Positions 8,405-18,104 of a stretch of DNA of 64,000 nucleotides are shown piece after piece; position 1 is the first letter of the stretch; each line of letters opens with the position of its first letter. A model generated the notes under the pieces. The model saw nothing but the letters and a program-made list of their open reading frames with translations. It was not told the DNA's origin and did no database searches. This DNA comes from Lysobacter sp. FW306-1B-D06B (lineage in GTDB: Bacteria; Pseudomonadota; Gammaproteobacteria; Xanthomonadales; Xanthomonadaceae), in assembly GCF_038446665.1 (NCBI RefSeq), contig NZ_CP151802.1, positions 4,154,001-4,218,000 on the forward strand, given 5' to 3'. A program made the translations under genes and the position numbers.

Positions 8405-8878
8405 ATGCATCCGCTCAAGCAAGCCCTCTTCGCCACCGCGCTGGCGGGCATCGCATTCGCGGTGGCATCGCAACCGGCGCCGCAGCGCGCGGCGCCGGCC
8501 GCATCCCGCGCACCGGCGACCGACATCGGCCCGTCGAATGTCGTGCAGGCCGCGACCGAGGTGGCGCAACTGATCGACGGCGGGCGCATTGCCGAAGTGT
8601 GGGACGGCTCTTCGCCGGTCAGCCAGCGCGCGATCACGCGTGACAAGTTCGTCGCCGAGGTCAACGCGCAGCGCAAGCCGCTCGGTGCGCCGACCTCGCG
8701 CCACTGGATCGCGGTGACGCGCAACGCGGTGCAGGGCGACAAGACGGTACCAAGCGGCATGTACGTGAGCGCACGCTTCGAAACGCACTTCGCGGGCAAC
8801 CGGATCGCTGAAGAGCTGTTCTCGTTCCGCTACGACGAAGACAGCACCTGGCGACTGAGCGGCTACTGGATCAAGTAA
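8405..8878 (+). CDS. Secreted DUF4019-family protein
   Basis: A 157-residue protein with an N-terminal signal sequence (K5 followed by LFATALAGIAFAVAS) and an Ala/Pro-rich linker. The rest, from about residue 45, matches the DUF4019 pattern: a helix ending in IDGGRIAEVWDGSSP, the segment FVAEVNAQRKPLG, an Arg-rich strand, and paired strands ending in the ETHFAGNRIAEELFSFRYDED and WRLSGYWIK parts. Likely periplasmic. Function is unknown; the fold resembles small NTF2-like or cystatin-like proteins. It starts 68 bases after nrdB, so it may be read from the same transcript, and it converges on the DUF3999 gene. Confidence 0.75.
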   Translation: MHPLKQALFATALAGIAFAVASQPAPQRAAPAASRAPATDIGPSNVVQAATEVAQLIDGGRIAEVWDGSSPVSQRAITRDKFVAEVNAQRKPLGAPTSRHWIAVTRNAVQGDKTVPSGMYVSARFETHFAGNRIAEELFSFRYDEDSTWRLSGYWIK

Positions 8879-8887
8879 CCGCTCCCG

Positions 8888-8908
8888 CCCGCGACCTCAG
8901 GCCGCGGG
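8888..8908. terminator. Possible shared terminator between convergent genes
   Basis: CCCGCG (8888-8893) and CGCGGG (8903-8908) form a short stem with a nine-base loop, followed on the plus strand by TTTCTCG. It overlaps the last codons of the minus-strand DUF3999 gene. The stem is short, so the call is weak. Confidence 0.35.
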
Positions 8909-10255
8909 TTTCTCGCGCAACAGGCTGATCGCGAAGCCGGCGACCAGCAGCGCGCCCGCCACCAGCAGCGCCCACAGCAGCCACGTTTTCCAATCGCGCG
9001 GGGCCGGCGCGGGCGTGAGCGCGGACGGACCTGCGAGTGCGGCCGATGCACCCAGCGTCGCCGTGGCCGGCTGCCATTGCGCACCGCGCTGCGCGCGCAT
9101 GGCCTCGATGGTGGTGGCAAGCGGCGCATCGGCGCGCGCGGCGCGTGCACTGCCGGCGACGAGAACGAAGGGTTCCGTGCCCTGCGCGACGAAGACCAGC
9201 GCTTCGGGCCGATATCCCAGTCGCAGCCGCGGCGCGTCGCCCTGGCTCGCGCCACTCATCGGCGTCAGGCGCCAGAGACGGTCGCGATGCACGGCGTGCA
9301 GCGGTTGCGGCGGCGAAGCATCCGATCCCAGGCGGAACGCCGTCCACGGCTGCGCTACATCGCGCCACGGTGCCGTGGCGTCGTCGCGCGCCTGCAAGCG
9401 CCAGGCACCGGTGCTGTTGCCGGGCAGCGATAGGTCGGCCTGCGCCACCGGGAAGCGTCCGTCGAGCGCGAACTCGTAGTGCACGCGCTTGTCGGCGTCC
9501 TCCACGCGCTGTCCGGTGAGTACGCGCCACTGCCATTGCGGCGTCGGCGCCACGGCCTGGAGTTCGGCGGTGATGCCGCTCAACTGCAACGCCTTAGCAT
9601 CCCTGTCGGTTGGCAGTACGCGCAGATAGCGCGCTTTCACCGGCTGGATTTCGATGCGATCGCGCACGATGCGTTGTCCGGCGTTGGCCAGCTCGACCAG
9701 ATGCGCGTCCTCGGCGACCGTGCGCCACTCACGCAGATCGTCCGATGCGTCCACGCGCACGGACAGATCGAACAGTGTCTGTGTGTCCGTCCAGCGGATG
9801 CGCAGCGCCTGGATCGGCGCGTCCACGCGGCTGGCGTCCAGCACGAAGCCGTTTCCGACAACGGTGCCGCCGTTGCCGCTTCGCCATTCGACGCGGCGAA
9901 GGCTGCCATCGGTGGCGATCTCGCTGATCGAGGCGATGTCCGGTGCGCCACGACGCTGCGCGGGCAGCGGGAACCAGGGAAGCTCGACGGTGCGTGTACG
10001 CGGTGTTTCCGGCGACGAAGGATCGAGCAGCGCCGCGGGCACGGCCCGGGCTTGTGCATCGAGCACATCAAGGTCGGCAAGCATGGGCGACTGCAACTGC
10101 CGGTACACCGATTCGTCCAGCACGACGCGATAGGCGCCTGCATCCGGCGAATCCAGGTGCAACGGCCATTGCCGCGCGTACTGGGCACCCGCGTTCGCCG
10201 CCAACGGCATCAGCAGGAGCGCAAGCAGTGCCTTCATGCGAGGTGCCTTCTTCAT
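8897..10255 (-). CDS. DUF3999 family protein (exported, one C-terminal membrane anchor)
   Basis: A 452-residue protein with a signal peptide (MKALLALLLMPLAANAGA after a short basic start), a long beta-rich periplasmic region with repeated jelly-roll-like segments (WPLHLDSPDAGAYRVVLD near the start, VDASDDLREWRTVAED in the middle), and a single membrane helix near the C-terminus (WKTWLLWALLVAGALLVAG) before a short basic tail. It overlaps the upstream DUF2339 gene by ATGA at 10252-10255, so the two are translationally coupled. The DUF2339-DUF3999 pair recurs in proteobacteria; its role is unknown, and an envelope or surface-polymer function is only a guess. Confidence 0.85.
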   Translation of the reverse strand: MKKAPRMKALLALLLMPLAANAGAQYARQWPLHLDSPDAGAYRVVLDESVYRQLQSPMLADLDVLDAQARAVPAALLDPSSPETPRTRTVELPWFPLPAQRRGAPDIASISEIATDGSLRRVEWRSGNGGTVVGNGFVLDASRVDAPIQALRIRWTDTQTLFDLSVRVDASDDLREWRTVAEDAHLVELANAGQRIVRDRIEIQPVKARYLRVLPTDRDAKALQLSGITAELQAVAPTPQWQWRVLTGQRVEDADKRVHYEFALDGRFPVAQADLSLPGNSTGAWRLQARDDATAPWRDVAQPWTAFRLGSDASPPQPLHAVHRDRLWRLTPMSGASQGDAPRLRLGYRPEALVFVAQGTEPFVLVAGSARAARADAPLATTIEAMRAQRGAQWQPATATLGASAALAGPSALTPAPAPRDWKTWLLWALLVAGALLVAGFAISLLREKPAA

Positions 10256-12903
10256 GCGGGTTCGCCCTGTGCGGAAGCGGTGTCGTCGTCATGCCTCGGG
10301 GGCACCGGCGCGATGTAGCCGACCACGGTGCACAAAAGGCCGTATGCGATGAACGATGCGATGCCCAGCACGTTGCCCAGATTGCTGCGATCCACCAACA
10401 GCAGCTTGGCCAGCACCACGCCCATCAGCACCGCGCCCGCGAGCCACAGCCCGCGCTGGCCGCGACGCGAGCCGAGCACCCAGCCGATCACGCCGAGCAC
10501 GCTCCACGTCACGCTCAGGCTGGTCTGCGCGAGGCTGGTCGACAACAGATGGCCGTCCCATGCGACACCGCCCCAGTGGTGCACGGTGCGCAGCACGCTC
10601 AGGGTGATCAGCAGGAAGCCGGCCAACGACAGGCCCAGCGGTCGCCGGCTGCGCAGTGCATCCGGCGCCTCGTCGGACCACAACCAGCGCGCCAGCAGCA
10701 CGAGCACCGCCAGTTGCGCCAGTTCGAGCGGATTGAGCAGCGGGATCCACGGCAGCGGCGCACCGCCGTCGGCCATGAACAGCGCGATCACCCAGCCCAG
10801 GGCCAACACGGCGAAGTAGCTGGATTGCAGCGCCTGGCGATACGCGTCGAAGCGTTCTCCCAGCGGCACCGACAGCCACGACCAGCGGAACAGGCTCAGC
10901 GCCGCAAGCACGCACCACGGCAATGCCAACCCCAGCGCACGCCATCCGCCTGCAAGCCCGAAGCGCTCGCTCACCCACTCCAGCAACAGCGACAGCGACA
11001 GTGGCCACACCAGCCACCAGACGAACTGCGCCCATGCGGCCAGCGTGTGTTCGCTATGGCGCAGGCAGACCAGACTGCGCACGCCGAGCACCGCATACAT
11101 GAGCCAGGCGGCCGCGCCGTAACCTGCGAACGGATGCCCGTGGACATTCGTCTGTTCGATCGCGACGGGCACCGCGCAGGCGATGGCAGCCAGCGTCGTC
11201 AACGCGAGCGCCGCCCAGGCATGGCGACGCTGCACTTCCGCCGCAATCCAGCCGGTGGCGGCGATCACCACGAAGACGACATCGACGCGGTGTTCGTGCA
11301 ACACGAAACGCGAAACCTCGTGCACCGCATTGCCCATCCACCAGGCCAGGCCCCACGCGTAGAACGCGAGCGCCATCGGCGAGCCGCTCGAATGCCTGCG
11401 ATAACTCCACGCGCTCGCGAAACCCGCCAGTGCGATGAGCAGCGCGCTCATGAACGCAGGGTTGGCGATGGCCGTGACATCCAGCGACACGCCCTGGGTG
11501 AACGCCACCGCCGCCAGCACCTGCAACGCAGCACCGCCGACCTGCGGGAAGCGGCGCTGCTGGCGCAGGCCGAGCCACACCAGCGCGGCACCTTCGAGCG
11601 CGAATACGGACGCCGTCGCGCGCGCCGACAAGGCCAGTGGCACCGCCAGCGTCGCGAATCCGACCGCCAGCAGCGCGTACATCGGCACCAGTGCGGCATA
11701 GCCCGCACGCCGCCGCAGCCATGCCGCCAGCAGCGCGTAGATCGCCGCCAGCCCCAGCGCGTTGAACGCGAGCGGCAGGCGGTCGCCCGCCAACAACGCG
11801 GCCTGCATCGAGAACGCCACCAGCGGCATGCCGAAGACGAGACAACCTTCGACCAATCCGCGGCGGCTTTCCGGCTGCCGGCGTGCGTGCAGCAACGGGA
11901 TCGCCAGGTACAGCGCGAAGAACAGCAGCAGGAAGGGTTCGGTGGTCGTGAATTTCTCAGGCCGGTAGTCGAACACGCCCCACATCGCGCCGATGCCGAA
12001 AGTGAAGACGAAACCAAGCAGGTTGAGCACGCGCCACGATTTCCACCAGGCGACGCCGACGATGGCGAGATTGAGCACGGCGTAGTACGAGAACAGCGCG
12101 ACGTGGTTGCCGCTGCCCGTCGACAGCCAGATCGGCGCGAGGAAACCCGCGAGCAGCGCGAACACGGCCAGCGCCTTGGCGTCCTGCAACACGGCGAGCG
12201 CTCCGGCGCCGGCCACCAGCAGCATGCTCAGCGCGAACGCGGGCCCCACGTCGAGCAAACCGTAGAGTTTGAACGCCGCGAACACCGTCAACAGCAGGAT
12301 GCCGATCGCGCCGCCCTGCAGGCTCAGTGCGAAGCTGCGGTTGTGTTCGCGCTTGCGCCATGCGAACACGAGCGCGGCGAGCGCGGCGGCCGCGATACCG
12401 GCCAGGCGCAGCTCGATGGGCATGCGCATCCAGCCCTGGTCGCTGGCGTACTTCAGCAGCGATGCGACACCGGCGAAGAGCACGAGGATGCCGATCTTGA
12501 CGGGCACATTGCCCGTCATGAACCAGCGTTTCACCGCACGCAGGCCCAACGTGATGGGATCCGGGCGCGCTGGCGCGGCCGCGGGGCGTGGAGGCATGCG
12601 CGGGCGTTCGACCTGCGGTATCGCAGGTGTTTCCATCCCCGACGCGGCCGTGATGGGCGGCGCCTCGCGTCGCGGCGGTGGCGGCGCAGCGGCGCGCACG
12701 GGTTCGGCGACGCGCGGCGGCGAGTCGGGCGCAGGAGCGTGGACGGGAGCGCGAGGCGGAGTGCTCGTGCGACGCAATGCATCAAGCTGGTGTTCGAGAT
12801 CGGCGACGCGCGCCTTCAGTCCACTCAGCGACACCAGCGCCACGATCACCAGTACCGGCAGCGCCAGCACCGCGAGCACCAACAGGACCAACAGTCCTTC
12901 CAT
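10252..12903 (-). CDS. DUF2339 family large multi-spanning membrane protein
   Basis: An 883-residue protein. An N-terminal membrane helix (residues about 3-28) is followed by a coiled-coil-prone segment (LKARVADLEHQLDALRR), a Pro/Ala/Arg-rich linker to about residue 120, then more than twenty closely spaced hydrophobic segments to the C-terminus. Charged residues are confined to short loops (for example FAWRKREHNR). This is the DUF2339 architecture. Function is unknown. The stop codon overlaps the start of the DUF3999 gene. The opposite strand is also open over most of this length, a side effect of composition. Confidence 0.88.
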   Translation of the reverse strand: MEGLLVLLVLAVLALPVLVIVALVSLSGLKARVADLEHQLDALRRTSTPPRAPVHAPAPDSPPRVAEPVRAAAPPPPRREAPPITAASGMETPAIPQVERPRMPPRPAAAPARPDPITLGLRAVKRWFMTGNVPVKIGILVLFAGVASLLKYASDQGWMRMPIELRLAGIAAAALAALVFAWRKREHNRSFALSLQGGAIGILLLTVFAAFKLYGLLDVGPAFALSMLLVAGAGALAVLQDAKALAVFALLAGFLAPIWLSTGSGNHVALFSYYAVLNLAIVGVAWWKSWRVLNLLGFVFTFGIGAMWGVFDYRPEKFTTTEPFLLLFFALYLAIPLLHARRQPESRRGLVEGCLVFGMPLVAFSMQAALLAGDRLPLAFNALGLAAIYALLAAWLRRRAGYAALVPMYALLAVGFATLAVPLALSARATASVFALEGAALVWLGLRQQRRFPQVGGAALQVLAAVAFTQGVSLDVTAIANPAFMSALLIALAGFASAWSYRRHSSGSPMALAFYAWGLAWWMGNAVHEVSRFVLHEHRVDVVFVVIAATGWIAAEVQRRHAWAALALTTLAAIACAVPVAIEQTNVHGHPFAGYGAAAWLMYAVLGVRSLVCLRHSEHTLAAWAQFVWWLVWPLSLSLLLEWVSERFGLAGGWRALGLALPWCVLAALSLFRWSWLSVPLGERFDAYRQALQSSYFAVLALGWVIALFMADGGAPLPWIPLLNPLELAQLAVLVLLARWLWSDEAPDALRSRRPLGLSLAGFLLITLSVLRTVHHWGGVAWDGHLLSTSLAQTSLSVTWSVLGVIGWVLGSRRGQRGLWLAGAVLMGVVLAKLLLVDRSNLGNVLGIASFIAYGLLCTVVGYIAPVPPRHDDDTASAQGEPA

Positions 12904-13075
12904 GCGATTTCCCCTGGCCGGTCACCGCCGGGCGGCGGTCTCATGATCCGGCCCCATCCGGATCGCAGCCTCGACGAAACCCACACGCATTGCAACCAGC
13001 CCGGTGCTGGAAAAAGCCCTGTGGACTTACGGCGCGGCTATCGCCTCGATGCCGCCCGCGGACCGTCCCGACCGA

Positions 13076-13504
13076 TCAGACCGTCGGCAGACCGAGGGGC
13101 AAGGTGCCCTTCTTCTCCAGCAGGCCCAGGCCGTAGCGCAGGCTGTAGCCGATCTTCTCGGCGAAGGCGCACACGCGCTCGACCTGCTCGGGCGGCAGCA
13201 CCTCGCGCGCGGTGGAACGCCACAGCGAGAGCCAGCGGTCGAAGTGTTCCAGGCGGATGGGATGCGGACGATGCGCGGCCATCGGATTGCCGCGATAACT
13301 GCGCGTGCCCAGCGCGACCGACGACCAGAACTCCGTCAGCATGCGCTTGTGTTCGGGCCAGTCGTCGATGGCGGCGTTGAAGACGGGGCCGAGTTCGGGA
13401 TCGGCGCGGACCTGCTCGTAGAAGCGATCGACCAGCGTCGCAAGGTGCTGCGGGGTGAGTCCGTCGACGGCTTCGCCGGTGTCGGGTTCGGGCGTGTCGT
13501 TCAT
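13076..13504 (-). CDS. Group III truncated hemoglobin
   Basis: A 142-residue truncated globin. The segments LVDRFYEQVRADPELGPVFNAAI, EHKRMLTEFWSSVALGTRSYRGNPMAAH and FDRWLSLWRSTAREV place the usual globin landmarks: B-helix Phe-Tyr, the W/F pair of the E/F region, and a His in RLEHFDRW as the likely proximal ligand with the conserved Trp. Group III proteins bind O2, NO or peroxide-type ligands; the physiological role is unsettled. The start at 13504 gives the usual length; eight extra codons upstream are possible. It lies 78 bases after the gapA stop codon on the same strand, beyond that gene's terminator. Confidence 0.85.
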   Translation of the reverse strand: MNDTPEPDTGEAVDGLTPQHLATLVDRFYEQVRADPELGPVFNAAIDDWPEHKRMLTEFWSSVALGTRSYRGNPMAAHRPHPIRLEHFDRWLSLWRSTAREVLPPEQVERVCAFAEKIGYSLRYGLGLLEKKGTLPLGLPTV

Positions 13505-13529
13505 GGCTGGGTTGTGGGGCCGGAGCATG

Positions 13530-13558
13530 AAAAAACAAGGGCCGGCATGTGCCGGCCC
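13530..13558 (-). terminator. Rho-independent terminator of gapA
   Basis: A perfect 9-bp stem (13539-13547 with 13550-13558) lies about 25 bases after the gapA stop on the minus strand and is followed by TTGTTTTTTC. Stem and T-run are both strong. Confidence 0.88.
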
Positions 13559-13582
13559 TCGTTGTTGATCATGCGTCGCGGA

Positions 13583-14665
<1,083 letters not shown>

Positions 14666-14715
14666 CTAGCAGCGAGGCATCGGGCCGGCCGCAGGGACCC
14701 GTTCCGAGAGCTGAA

Positions 14716-14729
14716 TTGATCATGATCAA
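14716..14729. promoter_or_regulatory. Perfect FNR/Anr box between gapA and ompW
   Basis: TTGAT-CATG-ATCAA is an exact match to the FNR-family consensus TTGAT-N4-ATCAA and is a perfect 14-bp palindrome. It is centred 73 bases upstream of the ompW start codon, in the gap between ompW and the divergent gapA. OmpW is a known FNR target in E. coli, so control of ompW is the simpler reading. Confidence 0.8.
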
Positions 14730-14795
14730 ACGCCCGTTTGGTGCCGCGCGGAGACTTGTAAGCGTTCCCACACCGAGCCCATACGAGGCACTTCC

Positions 14796-15419
14796 ATGCA
14801 AAAGCCCCTCCTCGCCTGCGCCGTCGCCCTGGTCCTGGGCGCCGCCGTTTCGCCCGCCTTCGCCCAGTCCCAGGGCGATTGGACGCTGGGCGTCGGCATC
14901 CACGCGGTCGACCCGAAATCCGATAACGGCCGCCTGGCCGACGGCGCGCTCAAGGTGGACGTCGACACCGACGTCAAGCCGACCCTCACCTTCGAATACT
15001 TCGTGCGCGACAACCTGGGCATCGAGGTGATCGCCGCATGGCCGTTCGAGCACGACATCGCGATCGCGGGCCTGGGCAACGTGGGCAGCACCAAGCAGCT
15101 GCCGCCGACGGTGTCGCTGCAGTACCACTTCAACAGCAAGGGCAAGGTCTCGCCGTTCCTGGGCGCGGGCATCAACTACACGACCTTCTTCAGCGAAGAC
15201 ACGCGCGGCGCACTTGAAGGCGCCCGCATCAAGCTGGACGACTCGTGGGGCCTGGCCGCTCACGCGGGCCTGGATTTCGCCGTCGGCGAGCGCAGCGCGA
15301 TCCGCGTCGACGCACGCTGGATCGACATCGACACCGACGTGAAGCTCAACGGCGCGGGCATCGGCACGGTCAACATCGACCCGATCGTGTACGGCGCGGC
15401 GTATGTCATGAAGTTCTGA
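14796..15419 (+). CDS. ompW: OmpW family outer-membrane protein
   Basis: A 207-residue, eight-stranded outer-membrane barrel. A signal peptide (MQKPLLACAVALVLGAAVSPAFA, cut before QSQGDW) precedes alternating strands. Typical OmpW blocks are LGVGIHAVDPKSDN, PTLTFEYFVRDNLGIEVIAAWPFEHDI, PPTVSLQYHFNSKG, SPFLGAGINYTTFF and the C-terminal GAAYVMKF ending in Phe. OmpW forms a narrow hydrophobic channel tied to redox and stress adaptation. An FNR box 67 bases upstream suggests induction when oxygen is low. The gene is divergent to gapA. Confidence 0.93.
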   Translation: MQKPLLACAVALVLGAAVSPAFAQSQGDWTLGVGIHAVDPKSDNGRLADGALKVDVDTDVKPTLTFEYFVRDNLGIEVIAAWPFEHDIAIAGLGNVGSTKQLPPTVSLQYHFNSKGKVSPFLGAGINYTTFFSEDTRGALEGARIKLDDSWGLAAHAGLDFAVGERSAIRVDARWIDIDTDVKLNGAGIGTVNIDPIVYGAAYVMKF

Positions 15420-15501
15420 TCCACGCCGAAGCGCAGGCCGACGCGCGAAAGCGCTCGGCCGGCAATCCGGGGAACGGGCTGTGTCGGCTAAAGTGGCCGG
15501 C

Positions 15502-16302
15502 ATGGCCCGACTTCTTTTCGCCCTTGCCCTCGCCTCCTTCCTCGTCCCGCATGAGGCCTTCGCCTGGGGTCGCCTCGGCCATCGCCTGGTCGCCGCCCTC
15601 GCCTGGGACGACCTGACGCCGCAGGCGCGCGCGCAAATCACCTCGCTGCTCGAGGGCGAAGCCGATCCCACCCTGCCCGGCATCGCCAGTTGGGCCGACG
15701 AACTGCGCGACAACGACCCGCAACTGGGCAAGAAGACCAGCCGCTGGCATTACGTGAACATCGCCGAGGACGACTGCCACTACGACGCAGCGAAGCACTG
15801 CGCGAACGGCGACTGCGTGGTCGAAGCGATCCGCGCGCAGACGGCGATCCTCGCCGACACGAAGCGACCGAAGGCCGAGCGCCTGCAGGCACTGAAGTTC
15901 GTGGTGCATTTCGTCGGCGACGTCCATCAGCCGCTGCACGCCGGGTTCGGGCGCGACAAGGGCGGCAACGATTTCCAGCTCAATCTCGACGGCCGCGGCA
16001 CCAACCTGCATTCGCTGTGGGACAGCGGCATGCTCAAGGACGCCGGCCTGGAAGAGGCAGCCTGGCTGCAGCGCCTGCGCTCGCTGCCGCTGGCGGTGAA
16101 ACTGCCGAGCCCGCCGCTGCCGCCGCCGGCGACGCAGTGGGCGGAAGCCTCGTGCCGGATCGTCCTGCGTCCGGGCTTCTACCCGGCGAAGGCGTCGATC
16201 GGCCCGGACTACGCGCAGACCTGGCTGCCGCTGGCCGAAGAACAACTGCGACGCGGCGGCACCCAACTGGCGGTCACGCTCAACGCCGCGCTGGCGCGCT
16301 GA
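15502..16302 (+). CDS. Secreted S1/P1-type nuclease
   Basis: A 266-residue zinc-dependent single-strand nuclease/3'-nucleotidase. The signal peptide ends AFA, so the mature protein starts with Trp22, whose amino group and side chain bind zinc in this family. Further ligands keep the P1 spacing: His27 (mature 6), Asp66 (mature 45), His83 (RWHYVNI), then the HFVGDVHQPLHAGFG block and NLHSLWDSG. Six cysteines suggest disulfides. The ATG at 15502 is preferred to a GTG seven codons upstream because it gives a normal signal peptide. A role in scavenging nucleic acid outside the cell is likely. Confidence 0.9.
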   Translation: MARLLFALALASFLVPHEAFAWGRLGHRLVAALAWDDLTPQARAQITSLLEGEADPTLPGIASWADELRDNDPQLGKKTSRWHYVNIAEDDCHYDAAKHCANGDCVVEAIRAQTAILADTKRPKAERLQALKFVVHFVGDVHQPLHAGFGRDKGGNDFQLNLDGRGTNLHSLWDSGMLKDAGLEEAAWLQRLRSLPLAVKLPSPPLPPPATQWAEASCRIVLRPGFYPAKASIGPDYAQTWLPLAEEQLRRGGTQLAVTLNAALAR

Positions 16303-16388
16303 GCCTTCACGCGCGGCGATCACTTCGGCCGCACCGATCGGCTAGATTTGGCGCGACGGGCCCTCCGGCCCGGATGCGGAGGCCTTCG

Positions 16389-17255
16389 ATGATCCCCGAC
16401 GTCCATCCGTTCTTCCACGCCGACAGCAACACCTGGACCTACCTCGTCCGCGATCCGTCGGGCCCCGCCGCCGCGATCATCGATCCGGTGCTCGACTTCG
16501 ACGCCAAGGCCGCGCGCACGTCCACGCAGTCGGCGCAGCAACTGGTCGACGTCGTCCGCGGGAACGGCCTGCACGTGCAGTGGATCATCGAGAGCCACGC
16601 GCACGCCGATCACCTGAGCGCGGCGCAGTGGCTCAAGGCGCAGTGGCCCGGCGCGAAAGTCGCCATCGGCGAAGGCATCCGCGAGGTGCAGAAGGCGTTC
16701 GCGCCGGTGTTCAACCTCGACGACGGATTCACCGCGGATGGCTCGCAGTTCGATCGCCTGTTCCGCGACGGCGACAGCTTCCGCATCGGCGCGATCGAAG
16801 CGCGCGTGATCGCCGTGCCCGGCCACACCAGCGACAGCTGCGCTTACCTGATCGGCGATGCGCTGTTCACCGGCGACTCGTTGTTCATGCCCGACGGCGG
16901 CACTGCGCGCTGCGATTTCCCGGGTGGCGACGCGCGCGTACTGTTCCGTTCGATCCGGCGGCTGTTCGACCTGCTGCCCGAAGACACGCGCGTGTTCGTC
17001 TGCCACGACTACGGCCCCGGCGGGCGCGAGGTCGCGTGCGAAACGACCATCGGCGCGCAGCGGCGCGAGAACATCCACGTGCGCGACGGCACCGGCGAGG
17101 ACGACTACGTCGCGCTGCGCACCGCGCGCGATGCGACGCTGGCGATGCCGGCGCTGATCCTGCCCGCCGTGCAGACCAACATCCGCGCCGGCGCGTTGCC
17201 TTCGCCGGAGTCCAACGGCGTGCGCTACCTCAAGATTCCGATCGACCGCCTCTGA
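16389..17255 (+). CDS. Blh-type metallo-beta-lactamase-fold sulfur dioxygenase
   Basis: A 288-residue metallo-hydrolase. The metal motif is SHAHADHLSA (His70, His72, Asp74, His75), then VIAVPGHTSDSCAYLIG, ALFTGDSLFMPDGGTARCDFPGGD and VFVCHDYGPGG. The GTARCDFPGG block is characteristic of persulfide dioxygenases and of the Blh proteins of Xylella and Agrobacterium, which oxidise sulfide-derived persulfide. Two YeeE/YedE half-transporters follow within 7 bases, matching the known blh-DUF395 gene order. No ArsR-type repressor such as BigR is adjacent. The enzyme class is firm; the exact substrate is inferred from context. Confidence 0.88.
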   Translation: MIPDVHPFFHADSNTWTYLVRDPSGPAAAIIDPVLDFDAKAARTSTQSAQQLVDVVRGNGLHVQWIIESHAHADHLSAAQWLKAQWPGAKVAIGEGIREVQKAFAPVFNLDDGFTADGSQFDRLFRDGDSFRIGAIEARVIAVPGHTSDSCAYLIGDALFTGDSLFMPDGGTARCDFPGGDARVLFRSIRRLFDLLPEDTRVFVCHDYGPGGREVACETTIGAQRRENIHVRDGTGEDDYVALRTARDATLAMPALILPAVQTNIRAGALPSPESNGVRYLKIPIDRL

Positions 17256-17262
17256 CTCACTC

Positions 17263-17688
17263 ATGCCGACCTCATTCACTCCGGTTTCCGCACTGATCGG
17301 CGGCGCGCTGATCGGACTGGCTGCCACGTATCTCCTCGCCACGCTGGGCCGCATCGCGGGCATCAGCGGCATCGTCAACGCGGCGGTCGACCGGCGCGAG
17401 GAACGCGGCTGGCGGCTCGCCTTCCTCGTCGGAATGGTGGCGGCGGCGGGGGCGTGGTTCGCATGGTCGGGCGCCGTGCCGCGCACGGACTTCCCGTGGG
17501 CATGGCTGGTGATCGCCGGGCTGCTGGTCGGCTTCGGTACGCGGCTGGGCAACGGCTGCACCAGCGGCCACGGCATCTGCGGGCTGGCGCGGTTCTCGAA
17601 GCGTTCGCTGTGGGCGGTAGCGGTGTTCATGGGCAGCGCGTTCGTGACCGTGTATCTGGTGCGACACGTCGCGGGAGCATCGCCGTGA
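17263..17688 (+). CDS. YeeE/YedE family sulfur transporter, first half
   Basis: A 141-residue membrane protein with four hydrophobic segments (about 10-33, 48-68, 78-97, 113-133). The motif GNGCTSGHGICGLARFS holds two cysteines of the YeeE/YedE (DUF395, sulf_transp) family, which carries thiosulfate or related sulfur species. It encodes one half of the domain pair; the second half overlaps it by four bases (GTGA at 17685-17688). It starts seven bases after the Blh-like gene, so import and oxidation are probably linked. Confidence 0.88.
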   Translation: MPTSFTPVSALIGGALIGLAATYLLATLGRIAGISGIVNAAVDRREERGWRLAFLVGMVAAAGAWFAWSGAVPRTDFPWAWLVIAGLLVGFGTRLGNGCTSGHGICGLARFSKRSLWAVAVFMGSAFVTVYLVRHVAGASP

Positions 17689-18104
17689 GGCGCATCCTCC
17701 ATGCGCTCGTGGCCGGTGCGGTGTTCGGCCTCGGGCTCGCCGTGTCGCAGATGACCAACCCGGACAAGGTGCTCAACTTCCTCGACCTCGCCGGTCAGTG
17801 GGATCCATCCCTGGCGCTGGTGATGGGCGGTGCACTCGCCGTGGCGATGCCCGGATTCGCCTGGTTGCGCTCGCGCGGATGCGCGCTCGACGGCGGCTCC
17901 CTGCCCGCGCCGCCCGCCGCGCGCATCGACCGCCGTTTGCTGATCGGCAGCGCGCTGTTCGGCATCGGCTGGGGACTGGCGGGCTACTGCCCGGGGCCTG
18001 CGCTGGCCAACCTGGCGCACGGCAGCGCCGATGCGATTGTGTTCGTCGTCGCGATGCTGGCAGGCTCGCAACTTGCACGACTTCTTCCGGAACTCCGCCC
18101 ATGA
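17685..18104 (+). CDS. YeeE/YedE family sulfur transporter, second half
   Basis: A 139-residue membrane protein that starts at a GTG overlapping the previous stop codon. It opens with HALVAGAVFGLGLAVSQMTNPDKVLNFLD, the standard start of the second YeeE half, and ends with GWGLAGYCPGPALANLAHG, which carries the conserved Cys of the substrate path. It has four hydrophobic segments. With the preceding gene it should form one complete transporter. Its stop overlaps the start of a 30-codon reading frame. Confidence 0.88.
   Translation: MRRILHALVAGAVFGLGLAVSQMTNPDKVLNFLDLAGQWDPSLALVMGGALAVAMPGFAWLRSRGCALDGGSLPAPPAARIDRRLLIGSALFGIGWGLAGYCPGPALANLAHGSADAIVFVVAMLAGSQLARLLPELRP

Noticed and set aside
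9943..13380. A 1145-codon open frame on the plus strand, rich in Gln and Arg
   Set aside because: It is antisense to the DUF3999 and DUF2339 genes and has no recognisable domain. Long empty frames are expected from the GC-biased third positions of those genes.
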